Virus record (IMG/VR): IMGVR_UViG_3300007722_000150
Coordinates: 1 to 20,201 of that record
Direction: 5' to 3' (one strand)
Origin: a virus
Length of the DNA stretch: 20,201 bases
Shown piece after piece: positions 1 through 7,028 of this stretch. Positions within the stretch are counted from its first letter, which is position 1. Each line of letters starts with the position of its first letter. Both the position numbers and the translations under genes were made by a program. The notes below the pieces were generated by a model. It was not told the DNA's origin, made no database searches, and saw only the letters and a list, made by a program, of their open reading frames with translations.

Positions 1-134
1 AAGAACGCAAGCGTCAAGCTGAGTCGTCGAGACTCGCCGGTCAGGCTGCTGATATTGTCAGGCAGCATCCTGTTGCTCCTGTTCATCCTGATGGGCTGTC
101 AGACGCGGCTCGTGCCCGTATTCTTAAGCCCTGA
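1..134 (+). CDS. i-spanin (Rz-like), C-terminal fragment
   Basis: Frame 3, open from the window edge to a TGA at 132-134, gives about 43 residues beginning ERKRQAESSRLAGQAADIV and ending RARILKP. The charged, Ala/Arg-rich helical character is that of the periplasmic end of Rz-type inner membrane spanins. The identification rests mainly on context: a lipoprotein signal (o-spanin-like gene) is encoded in another frame over the same bases, the classic nested Rz/Rz1 layout. The i-spanin bridges to the o-spanin and fuses inner and outer membranes in the last step of lysis. The N-terminal membrane anchor lies outside the window, so it cannot be confirmed here. Confidence 0.6.
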   Translation, partial: ERKRQAESSRLAGQAADIVRQHPVAPVHPDGLSDAARARILKP

Positions 135-285
135 AGTCGATTGGGTGACCAAGGAGAGCGTTTGTCGCGCCTTCCTTGTGGAGTCCATCACTCTTGAGCA
201 ATACAACCACAACGAAGAACTGAGGGACTACGTGTACCGCGCCGATCTTCGGTGGCAGGCTTACGAATGCGAGGAGAGCAGCTGA
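55..285 (+). CDS. o-spanin (Rz1-like outer membrane lipoprotein)
   Basis: From the TTG at 55 the product is 76 residues with a hydrophobic core (SILLLLFILM) and a lipobox LMGC, Cys at about residue 15, followed by a soluble domain of about 60 residues. The frame stays open upstream to the window edge, adding residues including RRDSPVR. A signal peptide needs positive charge before its core, so the true start may lie upstream of 55. The gene is nested out of frame in the i-spanin and runs 151 bases beyond it. Expected role: the lipidated outer membrane partner of the i-spanin. Odd points: few prolines for an Rz1, and no clear ribosome binding site before the TTG. Another small phage lipoprotein is possible. 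Confidence 0.62.
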   Translation: MSGSILLLLFILMGCQTRLVPVFLSPEVDWVTKESVCRAFLVESITLEQYNHNEELRDYVYRADLRWQAYECEESS

Positions 286-467
286 TGCAAATCACGTTGG
301 ATATCTGGCGTGGAGTTGGTATCCCTGACAACAGGGATGGCCAGCCTCAAGGTGTATGGCACACCATGACTTTCCCTATGGAACGTCTGGCTTCAGCCGA
401 ACGGGCATTTGCCACGTTTATCAGGCAAGGTATGCACGTTGTCATGGTGAAACCTCACAGAATTTAG
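285..467 (+). CDS. small protein of unknown function (60 aa)
   Basis: The ATG at 285 overlaps the o-spanin stop (TGATG) and is preceded by GAGGAGAG at 271-278, a good ribosome binding site. This decides for it over the earlier in-frame GTG near 252. The product (MQITLDIWRGVGIP...) has no membrane segment or Cys motif and ends MVKPHRI. It is the last gene before promoter P1. I do not recognise the family. Translational coupling to the o-spanin suggests it belongs to the end of the same late transcript. Confidence 0.6.
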   Translation: MQITLDIWRGVGIPDNRDGQPQGVWHTMTFPMERLASAERAFATFIRQGMHVVMVKPHRI

Positions 468-487
468 GGGTGCGACAAGTTGTACCA

Positions 488-515
488 TTGACAGGTTTAA
501 GATTCATGGTATAAT
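488..515 (+). promoter_or_regulatory. sigma70 promoter P1
   Basis: A perfect -35 TTGACA (488-493), a 16-base spacer and a perfect -10 TATAAT (510-515) are present, with TG at 507-508 making an extended -10. Transcription should begin near 522, giving a leader of about 45 bases before the first gene. It sits in the only sizeable gap (468-569) left of the amidoligase island, so it is the likely host-polymerase promoter for that operon. No operator-like inverted repeat is evident around it. Confidence 0.85.
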
Positions 516-569
516 AATATTGTAGTCCCCACCGTTGCATACCTATAAGAGAGGAGTTTGAAGAACAGA

Positions 570-851
570 ATGATGAGGACAGTACCCTCTACCTTGTTTA
601 CCACTGATTGGGACAAGGAAGCTGGTTTGAATCTAAGTGAGGAGCAATTAATTGTCTATGAAAGACTTACAGCACCGGTCCGTAAGAAGTGGGAAGGGTG
701 CAAAGCCGCCTACAACAGAGGCCGTCGTGTCTATAATAACCGTGGCTGGTCTTATGGGGAGTCGGAGACAGCTGCTCATTACATGGAATACAGACAAACC
801 CTATGGTCCATGTACATGTCGGTGCGTATCGGGCCGCGTTCGGCCATCTAA
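570..851 (+). CDS. unknown phage protein, first gene after P1 (93 aa)
   Basis: Best start is the ATG at 570 (MMRTVPSTLFTT), 13 bases after GAGGAG at 551-556. A TTG at 558 is in frame but only one base from that site, too close to be used with it. The ATG at 573 is also possible. The product is hydrophilic and rich in Tyr, Trp and Arg (NRGRRVYNNRGWSYGESE). I see no known motif, signal or membrane segment. As the promoter-proximal gene of the operon it could be expressed early, but the sequence does not show a function. Confidence 0.6.
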   Translation: MMRTVPSTLFTTDWDKEAGLNLSEEQLIVYERLTAPVRKKWEGCKAAYNRGRRVYNNRGWSYGESETAAHYMEYRQTLWSMYMSVRIGPRSAI

Positions 852-866
852 AATGAGGAACTTAGT

Positions 867-1241
867 ATGACTGATGAGTTCAAGGTTGGGGTTAAATACA
901 TCACCAAATCCCACAAGTCGGCCATCTACATCTGCAAATCCGTCGTAGAGGATACCGACTATGGTCCTTTCGTCGTCCTGCTTCCCCAGTGTGCATCTGA
1001 TGGGTCGGATTTTATCACTGGCTATCAACAGGACTTTGATAGGGGTGACCTTGGGGGTTGGAAGGAGTTCAAGCCACCACCCCCACCCAAGAAACATAAG
1101 CGTTGGATTGTGTGGAGGAGAGACAGCCACGGGCACTTGGACCTCACCATCTTCAACCATGTCCCTAACCTGTCGATCGGCTCTTACTTTAACGGCTTCA
1201 CTACTATCTACATCGATGAAACTGTTTACACGGAGAACTAA
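867..1241 (+). CDS. unknown protein with a polyproline linker (124 aa)
   Basis: The ATG at 867 follows GAGG at 854-857. The protein has an N-terminal segment predicted by eye as beta-rich (KVGVKYITKSHKSAIYIC), a PPPPPKKHKR linker around residues 70-79, and a second half beginning RWIVWRRDSHGH. The two halves may be small separate domains joined by the proline stretch. Its stop overlaps the next ATG by one base (TAATG), so its translation is coupled to the gamma-glutamylcyclotransferase-like gene and it could belong to the same pathway. I do not recognise a family. Confidence 0.65.
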   Translation: MTDEFKVGVKYITKSHKSAIYICKSVVEDTDYGPFVVLLPQCASDGSDFITGYQQDFDRGDLGGWKEFKPPPPPKKHKRWIVWRRDSHGHLDLTIFNHVPNLSIGSYFNGFTTIYIDETVYTEN

Positions 1242-1642
1242 TGTACGTAGCTGTCTATGGTACCCTCAAGAAGGGGTACGGGAATAACAGATTGATGGAC
1301 CCACGTGGCTTTACGCTCGTGGGTTCTTTTGTGTCGGTGGACAAGTTTCACATGACATCAGGCGGGGGCTTCCCCATTGTCTACAAAGACATGAAGCAGC
1401 ATCACGTCAAGGTGGAAATCTACCGGGTCGATGATAAGGCTTATCTATCATCAGTCGACTCCCTTGAGGGTCACCCTACGTGGTATCGTCGGGAGCCTGT
1501 TGAGTTTGTCCCGGCTGATATGAGTGGTGGTGACATAGTCATCGCCGAAATGTACATACAAGACAAACCCCGCTCCACTCCCATGTATTATAACGTGCGG
1601 GTCAACAACAACATTGCAGAATGGGCAAGGTCGCATGACTGA
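1241..1642 (+). CDS. gamma-glutamylcyclotransferase-like (AIG2/GGCT fold) protein
   Basis: The 133-residue product opens with the family signature YGTLKKGYGNN (residues 6-16), which forms the substrate pocket, and carries the family's acidic residue at E76 in SLEGHPTWYRRE. Family members act on gamma-glutamyl amines or peptides and release 5-oxoproline plus the free amine. The length is typical for a single-domain member. Known fold members include gamma-glutamylaminecyclotransferase, which acts on gamma-glutamyl-lysine isopeptides. It is the first recognisable enzyme of an island otherwise full of amide-bond ligases and glutamine amidotransferases, which suggests it trims or recycles a gamma-glutamyl intermediate. 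Its end overlaps the next gene by 8 bases. The exact substrate cannot be read from sequence. Confidence 0.85.
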   Translation: MYVAVYGTLKKGYGNNRLMDPRGFTLVGSFVSVDKFHMTSGGGFPIVYKDMKQHHVKVEIYRVDDKAYLSSVDSLEGHPTWYRREPVEFVPADMSGGDIVIAEMYIQDKPRSTPMYYNVRVNNNIAEWARSHD

Positions 1643-2528
1643 GGCTATACGAAATCCGTTCCTTGATGAGGTTGTCAAGGTAACTCTCAAAGCTAACGCT
1701 AATGGGGTTTTTGATCTGGAGTTCCCCACCATGGCTAACGCCTTCTTCACCTATAAATCTTGGGGGGGTCGTAGTGCCGGGCACGGTGGGTGTTACGGGA
1801 ACACTCCAGGTTACATGGTTGAGAGACCCAACGACTGGTTCTACTATCCACCACCGTATAATCAAAACCCCCACAACGGTGAGAAGAAACTCAGCGAGAT
1901 TGTGGAGTACAACCACCTCGCATTCCTCCACCCCGACAGTCCCTTCTGCAAGATGGTCAACGGTCTTGACCAGTTCAAGGGATATGAGACGGACGATGAA
2001 AAGGCGCTTGTCATAGCCCGCTATGGCTTTGCCTTCTCAAAGAACGACCGTGTCAGGCTCACCATGCCACAGATTGGCAACCTTCTTGTGTTTTGGAAAC
2101 GTGCATTCATGACCATGTATGTGCGGCCTACATTCCTCCGCATGATGCGGGATGAAACGCACAGCAAGCGTCCTCTTGCGTGGAACATGCTTGCCTCTAC
2201 GTGGTGGGTTACCAACAATGAAGACACCTTGATCACTTTAGGGTTCGGTGATGGCCACCACATGGTGAGTCCCAACGCTTATCCCCACACTGTCAAGAAC
2301 TTCATCAACCACCGTCAAGCCGTCACCGCAAGGGACTGCGACAAGTGGGGGGAGGGGGCTCTCAACAGGGTCTTTGGTGCCAATTACAGAAGTAAATGTG
2401 CTCCCAGTTGGGAGGCTCCTTATTATGCGGTGTACGACCCTAAGTCACACTATATAAACCCCGCCTTCACAAACTTCGACGGTATCGTTGGGTGGTATTG
2501 GGACAATCGGGTGCAACCATGGTTGTAA
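1635..2528 (+). CDS. unknown 297-residue protein inside the amidoligase island
   Basis: The preferred start is the ATG at 1635 (MTEAIRNPFLDEV), with AAGG a few bases ahead. A TTG at 1614 in frame would add seven residues but lies deep in the previous gene. The protein is rich in Trp, Tyr, Phe, Asn and His (WFYYPPPYNQNP, LGFGDGHHMV, YWDNRVQPWL). It has no membrane segment, signal or nucleotide-binding motif that I recognise. Conserved-looking His/Asp clusters near the middle could bind metal, but this is only a guess. It overlaps both neighbours (8 and 10 bases), placing it firmly in the pathway operon. It may be a novel enzyme or the substrate-specificity component. Confidence 0.7.
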   Translation: MTEAIRNPFLDEVVKVTLKANANGVFDLEFPTMANAFFTYKSWGGRSAGHGGCYGNTPGYMVERPNDWFYYPPPYNQNPHNGEKKLSEIVEYNHLAFLHPDSPFCKMVNGLDQFKGYETDDEKALVIARYGFAFSKNDRVRLTMPQIGNLLVFWKRAFMTMYVRPTFLRMMRDETHSKRPLAWNMLASTWWVTNNEDTLITLGFGDGHHMVSPNAYPHTVKNFINHRQAVTARDCDKWGEGALNRVFGANYRSKCAPSWEAPYYAVYDPKSHYINPAFTNFDGIVGWYWDNRVQPWL

Positions 2529-3217
2529 CCTTGGTTCCTCCTCCCAATGTTGGCGTGTTCGTTCCTCAGTCCTCCCATATGATGCGGGAACTGCTCAGTA
2601 AATTGGGCAGGGAAGTATACTCGTTGGACGAGGCAGACATTGTCCTGTTTTCAGGTGGGTCGGATATCTCCTCCAGCCTGTATGGTGAGCCCGAGACCAA
2701 ATACACAAAATCCAACCCCCTACGTGATGCCGATGAGGTAAGTATCTTTGTGCGTACTGTTAACCGCACCAAGCCTATTGCCTATGTCGGTATCTGTCGG
2801 GGTGGGCAGCTGCTCAACGTGTTGAGTGGCGGCTCCTTGTGGCAGCATTGCCACGACCACGGATCAGGGCACACCATTCGTGACCTTGCAACTGACAAGC
2901 TCTACAACGTAACGTCCACTCACCACCAGATGATGCGAGCCCCCCTTCCTACACACAAGACACGGTTCTCTGTGCTTGCTGTTGCAACGAAGAAGGACTC
3001 ACCCGAGGTGGTCGTCAACACAATCAAGTTCGGGGCAAAAGAAGCTGATCTATCACACGACGGTATGGACATTGAGGCTATGTGGTATCCAGACACACGG
3101 TCGCTTTGCTTCCAGCCACACCCTGAACACTTTCAATCAGGAGATACGCAGAAGTTGTTCCTCGAATACTACCACAAACTTATTCTCCCCTCCCTCAAAC
3201 CACGGTTGATCAATTAA
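2519..3217 (+). CDS. class I glutamine amidotransferase / gamma-glutamyl hydrolase (peptidase C26-like)
   Basis: The ATG at 2519 gives 232 residues. The nucleophile elbow GICRGGQLLNV holds Cys93, and FQPHPEHF supplies His201 and Glu203, completing a class I catalytic triad. The FSGGSDISSSLYGE segment (residues 45-57) and the STHHQ segment are typical of the PuuD/peptidase C26 group, which hydrolyses gamma-glutamyl amides, rather than of amidotransferase subunits that feed a synthetase. No fused synthetase domain is present. Two roles fit: releasing glutamate from a gamma-glutamylated product, as PuuD does for gamma-glutamyl-GABA, or providing ammonia. The stop overlaps the next ATG by one base. 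The fold is secure, the substrate unknown. Confidence 0.87.
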   Translation: MVVTLVPPPNVGVFVPQSSHMMRELLSKLGREVYSLDEADIVLFSGGSDISSSLYGEPETKYTKSNPLRDADEVSIFVRTVNRTKPIAYVGICRGGQLLNVLSGGSLWQHCHDHGSGHTIRDLATDKLYNVTSTHHQMMRAPLPTHKTRFSVLAVATKKDSPEVVVNTIKFGAKEADLSHDGMDIEAMWYPDTRSLCFQPHPEHFQSGDTQKLFLEYYHKLILPSLKPRLIN

Positions 3218-4470
3218 TGTGCGGCTTAGTCGGAGTAGCGGGTAACCTCTTCAATCGTGAGATTGAAACCTTCAAGGACCTCTTGTATTGTTCGGAACGC
3301 CGGGGCTCAGATGCCACTGGTGTCGCTTCCTATGCTGTCCGAACGCAGGAGTGGAGGATTGCCAAGCAAGCCCTGCCTTCCCCTGTCTGGCTGGAAAGCA
3401 GGAAGAATGACCAAGTGATCAGCGCATCTGCTGATGTTCTTTTGGGGCACACACGTAAAGCTACGTATGCTTCCAAGCACCTGTGGGAGGATGCTCACCC
3501 GTTCAAATACGGTAGCATCATCGGCGCTCACAACGGTTCTATCCCATACCACAGCCTTCTCAAGCTGCCTCACCGGCTTACTGGGGTAATTGATTCGGAA
3601 GAGTTGATCTTCAATATCCACAAGGAAGGGATCGACGGGATCATCCCCAAGATTAACGGGGCATGGGCTTTGTCTCTTCTTGATGTGGACAACAAGAAGC
3701 TTGGCTTTGTTCGCAATGCCCAGCGACCGTTGCATATCTCCTTCTCCAAAGACAGGTCCAAGATGTATTGGGCGTCGGAGTCTGGTATGCTTCAGTGGTG
3801 TCTTGAACGCAACGACGTCGAGACCTACACGCCTATGCCTATCCCTCTCAAAGAGGATGTGTTCTACGAGATCGACTTGACGGGCAACCTGATTGCCGAC
3901 TCTATCACCGAACGCCCGCTCAAGGGGGCGGAGGAGGAAAAAAAGACCTGTCAACCGGCGTACAGAGGAGGCTATGGGGGGAGTCAGTACCCGGCGTTGA
4001 GTGGACCGAGTACTCCGATTGGTGGAAACACTACTAAGAAAGAGAAGAACATCACCCCTTACGATGCTATAAGCCGTGCCATCACTGGCATGGAGTATCG
4101 CTTGCTTGACTATGACTACTCACGTCAAGCTACGTGGTCCAAAAACATCAAAGGAAGGCACAGGCACCTAGTCACCCAACTTACTGCCGCTCGTCGATCT
4201 CGTACGAGGTTAGCCGGAACATCGGTTGCATTGAAAGAGGATGCTGAGATCATCGAGAAGCTTGGCATGTCTGAAGCTGTGTTCCGAGAAGTGTATGCTG
4301 AGATGGGGTGCTCATACTGTGCTGACAAATCATCAGACAACCTCGTTGTTGAGGGCTGTGAGCACACTAAGTCTGGTAAGATAATCTGTCCCGTGTGTGC
4401 CGCTGACCCTGAAGTCAGGCACGACTCTGGTCTTAACGCTGAAAAGGATGAAGTACTAGAATGCAACTAA
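3217..4470 (+). CDS. class II glutamine amidotransferase domain protein with C-terminal Cys cluster
   Basis: The protein begins MCGLVGVAGN, placing Cys2 as the N-terminal nucleophile after Met removal. SERRGSDATG, LGHTRKATYASK and IGAHNGSI are the further Ntn-hydrolase signatures seen in asparagine synthetase, GlmS and PurF. The glutaminase domain fills about residues 1-215. No synthetase, isomerase or phosphoribosyltransferase domain follows. Instead there is a Gly/Pro/Ser-rich linker (about 240-275), a helical basic segment, and a putative zinc module with Cys pairs CSYC and CPVC plus an intervening Cys near residues 365-400. It probably delivers ammonia or a glutamine-derived group to a partner ligase of the operon, with the C-terminal part as a docking module. 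It overlaps the following ligase gene by 10 bases. Confidence 0.88.
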   Translation: MCGLVGVAGNLFNREIETFKDLLYCSERRGSDATGVASYAVRTQEWRIAKQALPSPVWLESRKNDQVISASADVLLGHTRKATYASKHLWEDAHPFKYGSIIGAHNGSIPYHSLLKLPHRLTGVIDSEELIFNIHKEGIDGIIPKINGAWALSLLDVDNKKLGFVRNAQRPLHISFSKDRSKMYWASESGMLQWCLERNDVETYTPMPIPLKEDVFYEIDLTGNLIADSITERPLKGAEEEKKTCQPAYRGGYGGSQYPALSGPSTPIGGNTTKKEKNITPYDAISRAITGMEYRLLDYDYSRQATWSKNIKGRHRHLVTQLTAARRSRTRLAGTSVALKEDAEIIEKLGMSEAVFREVYAEMGCSYCADKSSDNLVVEGCEHTKSGKIICPVCAADPEVRHDSGLNAEKDEVLECN

Positions 4471-5237
4471 AAGTTGGCGCTGACCCTGAGTTCTTTCTGG
4501 TTGACAGGAACAAAGGTGTATACGTATCTGCTCACGATGTGGTTCCGGGAACCAAGGAAAACCCTCACCGTGTCAAGCAAGGTGCTGTCCAAGTTGACGG
4601 TACATCTGTTGAGTTCAACATCGACCCAGCCTCGACTGAGGAGGAGTTTGTTGACAACGTTCTGGTTGTCTTGTCGGAAATCCGCAATATGATCCCGATG
4701 AAATACGAGTTTCACTTCCGTCCCTATGTCAACTATGATCCTATCTACTTCAAGAAACTCCCTCGCTCAGCTGTGGACATGGGGTGTATTCCTGACTTCT
4801 CGGCGTACAGCTTTTCCGAGAACCCTCGCCCCGATAGCTCTGGCACCATCCGTACTGGTGCTGGGCACGTCCATGTGGGGTGGCTTGAAGGTGACAAGCT
4901 GTGGGATATGAATGAACACGGCATGGACCACCACTATGAGTGTGGGCGCATTGCTCGCAACCTTGACGTCACGCTTGGCATCCTTTCCCTTACGTGGGAT
5001 CGTGACCGTATCCGTCGCCGCCTGTATGGCAAGGCTGGAGCGTATCGTCCGAAGCCTTACGGCATCGAGTACCGTACTCTCTCCAACATGTGGCTGACGC
5101 ATAACGACTACATCCGTCAGGTGTATAGGGGCGCTATCGCGGGTGTCACTGACTACTTCGAGAACGGTGCAAGCTGCATGTTCATGCGTGAGCGTGCTGG
5201 AGCCACACAAGATCGTATTGACCGTGGTGTTGCATGA
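4461..5237 (+). CDS. phiEco32-type COOH-NH2 ligase (amidoligase)
   Basis: The ATG at 4461 gives 258 residues beginning MQLKVGADPEFFL, the N-terminal signature of the COOH-NH2 ligase type 2 group named after coliphage phiEco32. Members have a glutamine synthetase-like catalytic fold and are predicted to join a carboxylate to an amine using ATP. Visible fold elements are E10, VDGTSVEFNIDP (about 45-56), GHVHVGW (about residues 135-141) and an Arg/Glu-bearing stretch PYGIEYRTLSNMW, in the order expected for metal and nucleotide binding. The gene lies between the class II amidotransferase and a 220-residue unknown, with 10- and 4-base overlaps. The substrate is unknown. Confidence 0.9.
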   Translation: MQLKVGADPEFFLVDRNKGVYVSAHDVVPGTKENPHRVKQGAVQVDGTSVEFNIDPASTEEEFVDNVLVVLSEIRNMIPMKYEFHFRPYVNYDPIYFKKLPRSAVDMGCIPDFSAYSFSENPRPDSSGTIRTGAGHVHVGWLEGDKLWDMNEHGMDHHYECGRIARNLDVTLGILSLTWDRDRIRRRLYGKAGAYRPKPYGIEYRTLSNMWLTHNDYIRQVYRGAIAGVTDYFENGASCMFMRERAGATQDRIDRGVA

Positions 5238-5896
5238 CCACTGTTGCTGAGAAGTTTGCAGAGAACCCTCGGGATGCTGTTGAGAAACTTTCCAACATCA
5301 TCCTCAGATACAAAAACAACTGGGTGCAGATGGCAACTCTCACGGAGGATTTGTCTGCCTCCGTATTTGGCTTGAAAGGCGGCACGATTCGTTCTCTTCC
5401 TGACCAGATCTCACTACGGTCCATTGACACCAAGGACTTTGATGTCTCAACCTACCCTCTTGGGTACATGAGTACAGAGCAGGGCCTGTATTACCTCTCC
5501 CGCATTCCCTTACGACGTAACCGCTTTGGTCTTCGCTCGGAGAACACCCAAGTTGATATGGTTTGGGCAGATGTGGAGCTTGGGTCCCTTCGTAGTATCA
5601 TCTATGATCACGGGGTGGCATACGGCTCCTTGTGTGAAACCTTGGAAGGTAACTACTCTTCGTTTGAAGAATGTATGTCTTCTGTTGGCAACGGATCACG
5701 AGAAGCCTCCGCCTTCTCTCATGACTTCGCTGTCAAGCGAGCCACACGGTACGTGTCTCTCCTCATGTACAAAACTGATGTAGCTGGTGAGCTATCCGTT
5801 CGGGATGGCTGTGGAGAACTGTACCCCAGCTTCGTACACCTCGCAGAACGTGCTGTTCTGGCCGGGGTCCCCACTTCTTATCTATCACAAAGGTAG
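5234..5896 (+). CDS. unknown 220-residue protein between the two amidoligases
   Basis: It starts in an ATGA overlap with the COOH-NH2 ligase stop, so it is translationally coupled. The N-terminal 45 residues look helical (MTTVAEKFAENPRDAVEKLSN), followed by mixed alpha/beta sequence with DVELGSLRSIIYDHGVAYGS and a Cys-containing segment ETLEGNYSSFEEC. I see no catalytic motif I can name, no signal peptide and no membrane segment. Its position between two amidoligases makes it a candidate acceptor protein, scaffold or unrecognised enzyme of the pathway. There is no evidence to choose among these. Confidence 0.7.
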   Translation: MTTVAEKFAENPRDAVEKLSNIILRYKNNWVQMATLTEDLSASVFGLKGGTIRSLPDQISLRSIDTKDFDVSTYPLGYMSTEQGLYYLSRIPLRRNRFGLRSENTQVDMVWADVELGSLRSIIYDHGVAYGSLCETLEGNYSSFEECMSSVGNGSREASAFSHDFAVKRATRYVSLLMYKTDVAGELSVRDGCGELYPSFVHLAERAVLAGVPTSYLSQR

Positions 5897-5902
5897 CGAT
5901 AC

Positions 5903-7027
5903 GTGTTCACCAAGCCGACACTGACAAAGGACCAACTCACTAACGTGATGGCCTACTACACAACCGCGTCCCTCTATAGCAAGGACCGGAACATAGGACT
6001 GGAACTGGAGCTTGAGGGCTTCGGAGCCGAGGCTATGGGGTACTCGGAGTTCTGCAAGTCCTTTGCCCCTCACCGTGATCCCTCTTTGCGGGGGGATTGC
6101 GTAGAGCTTGTTCTTCGTCGCCCTTGCAACATCAGGGAGATTGAGGAGAAGGTCATACCTGAGTTTGAAAGGCTCAAGGAGGCTACCCGATTCAAGCCCT
6201 CGCTGTCTTCTCGCTGCTCCTTCCACGTCCATCTGGATTTCTCCCACAGGACCTTGTATACCTTCGTCAAGTTCCTTACCTTGTATGCCTTGTATGAACC
6301 TCACTTCTTTGAGGTGGTTGGGTCCGAGCGTAAAGGCAATCACTTCTGCCTCCGACTCATGGACTCCCCTAAATACGTCAAAGACACCGTTGACGGCATC
6401 AAGAAGGTCAATTTCCAACCCATCTCCGGTGAGAACCTCCGGTACATGGCCCTCAATCTTCAATCTCTGTGGAAGTTTGGGTCGGTTGAGATTCGCCTGC
6501 ATGAAGGTGTGTCTGAGTCCAAGGAAATCCTGCGGTGGCTTCATGTCCTTATGGAGCTTGTGACGTTTGCTGAAAACAGCTACGACTTCAAGCCTGACGA
6601 GATTATCTATGCTGTGTCAGGTGAGAGCCTTCCGGGGTTCACCATGCGCCATCTTCCCCTCACTCACGAGTTTGTGAAGGAGGCTTACGCCAAGGTGTCT
6701 TACCGAGAGTCCGTTGATATCGCTCAGGACTACGCTTGTGCTGTGGATTGGGTGAATGCCCCTACGGAGGGGGCTGCCCCGGTGACACCAGTAAAAAAGG
6801 CACGAATAACTTCACGTTCTACGCTTCCACCTCTACGAGCACCTCTACAACCACAAGTTGACAACCAAACTATTGGTTTCCGTTTAGATGCTGCGCCGAT
6901 ACTCCCTCTTACAGAGGACCGTTGGACCATACAGAATGATCCAGTAATAGAAGACGATCATGAAGAAGAGGATGACGAAGATGAAGATGAGGAAGAGGAT
7001 GACGAAGATGAAGAAGAGGAGTTCTAG
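5903..7027 (+). CDS. putative amidoligase (Amidoligase_2-like) with acidic tail
   Basis: Translation from the GTG at 5903 follows AAAGG at 5889-5893 and gives 374 residues. The domain (about 30-225) shows glutamine synthetase-like fold marks: GLELELEGFG (E34/E36), a conserved Arg/Asp region, SFHVHLDFS and FGSVEIRLHEG. They occur in the same order as in the amidoligase family of bacteria, fungi and phages, and the protein is distinct from the type 2 ligase upstream. Residues 226-300 look helical, followed by a Pro/Thr-rich stretch. The last 25 residues are almost entirely Asp and Glu, encoded by GAT/GAA/GAG repeats. Such a tail may recruit a basic partner or a metal. It probably forms an amide bond on a substrate shared with the other ligases. 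Confidence 0.85.
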   Translation: MFTKPTLTKDQLTNVMAYYTTASLYSKDRNIGLELELEGFGAEAMGYSEFCKSFAPHRDPSLRGDCVELVLRRPCNIREIEEKVIPEFERLKEATRFKPSLSSRCSFHVHLDFSHRTLYTFVKFLTLYALYEPHFFEVVGSERKGNHFCLRLMDSPKYVKDTVDGIKKVNFQPISGENLRYMALNLQSLWKFGSVEIRLHEGVSESKEILRWLHVLMELVTFAENSYDFKPDEIIYAVSGESLPGFTMRHLPLTHEFVKEAYAKVSYRESVDIAQDYACAVDWVNAPTEGAAPVTPVKKARITSRSTLPPLRAPLQPQVDNQTIGFRLDAAPILPLTEDRWTIQNDPVIEDDHEEEDDEDEDEEEDDEDEEEEF

Positions 7028-7028
7028 T

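Noticed and set aside
3307-3954. A 215-codon open frame on the minus strand opposite the class II amidotransferase
   Set aside because: It lies wholly inside a gene with clear catalytic motifs, has no ribosome site or family signature, and its composition is that of an antisense shadow.
5885-6544. A 219-codon minus-strand frame opposite the second amidoligase
   Set aside because: Same reasoning: the plus strand carries the conserved motifs and no minus-strand transcription unit is supported.
6960-7028. Earlier in-frame ATG for the ATP-grasp protein, giving a Lys/Met/Arg-rich extension
   Set aside because: The extension is the out-of-frame reading of the acidic repeat tail of the previous gene. 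The ATG at 7029 has a proper ribosome site and a natural N-terminus.
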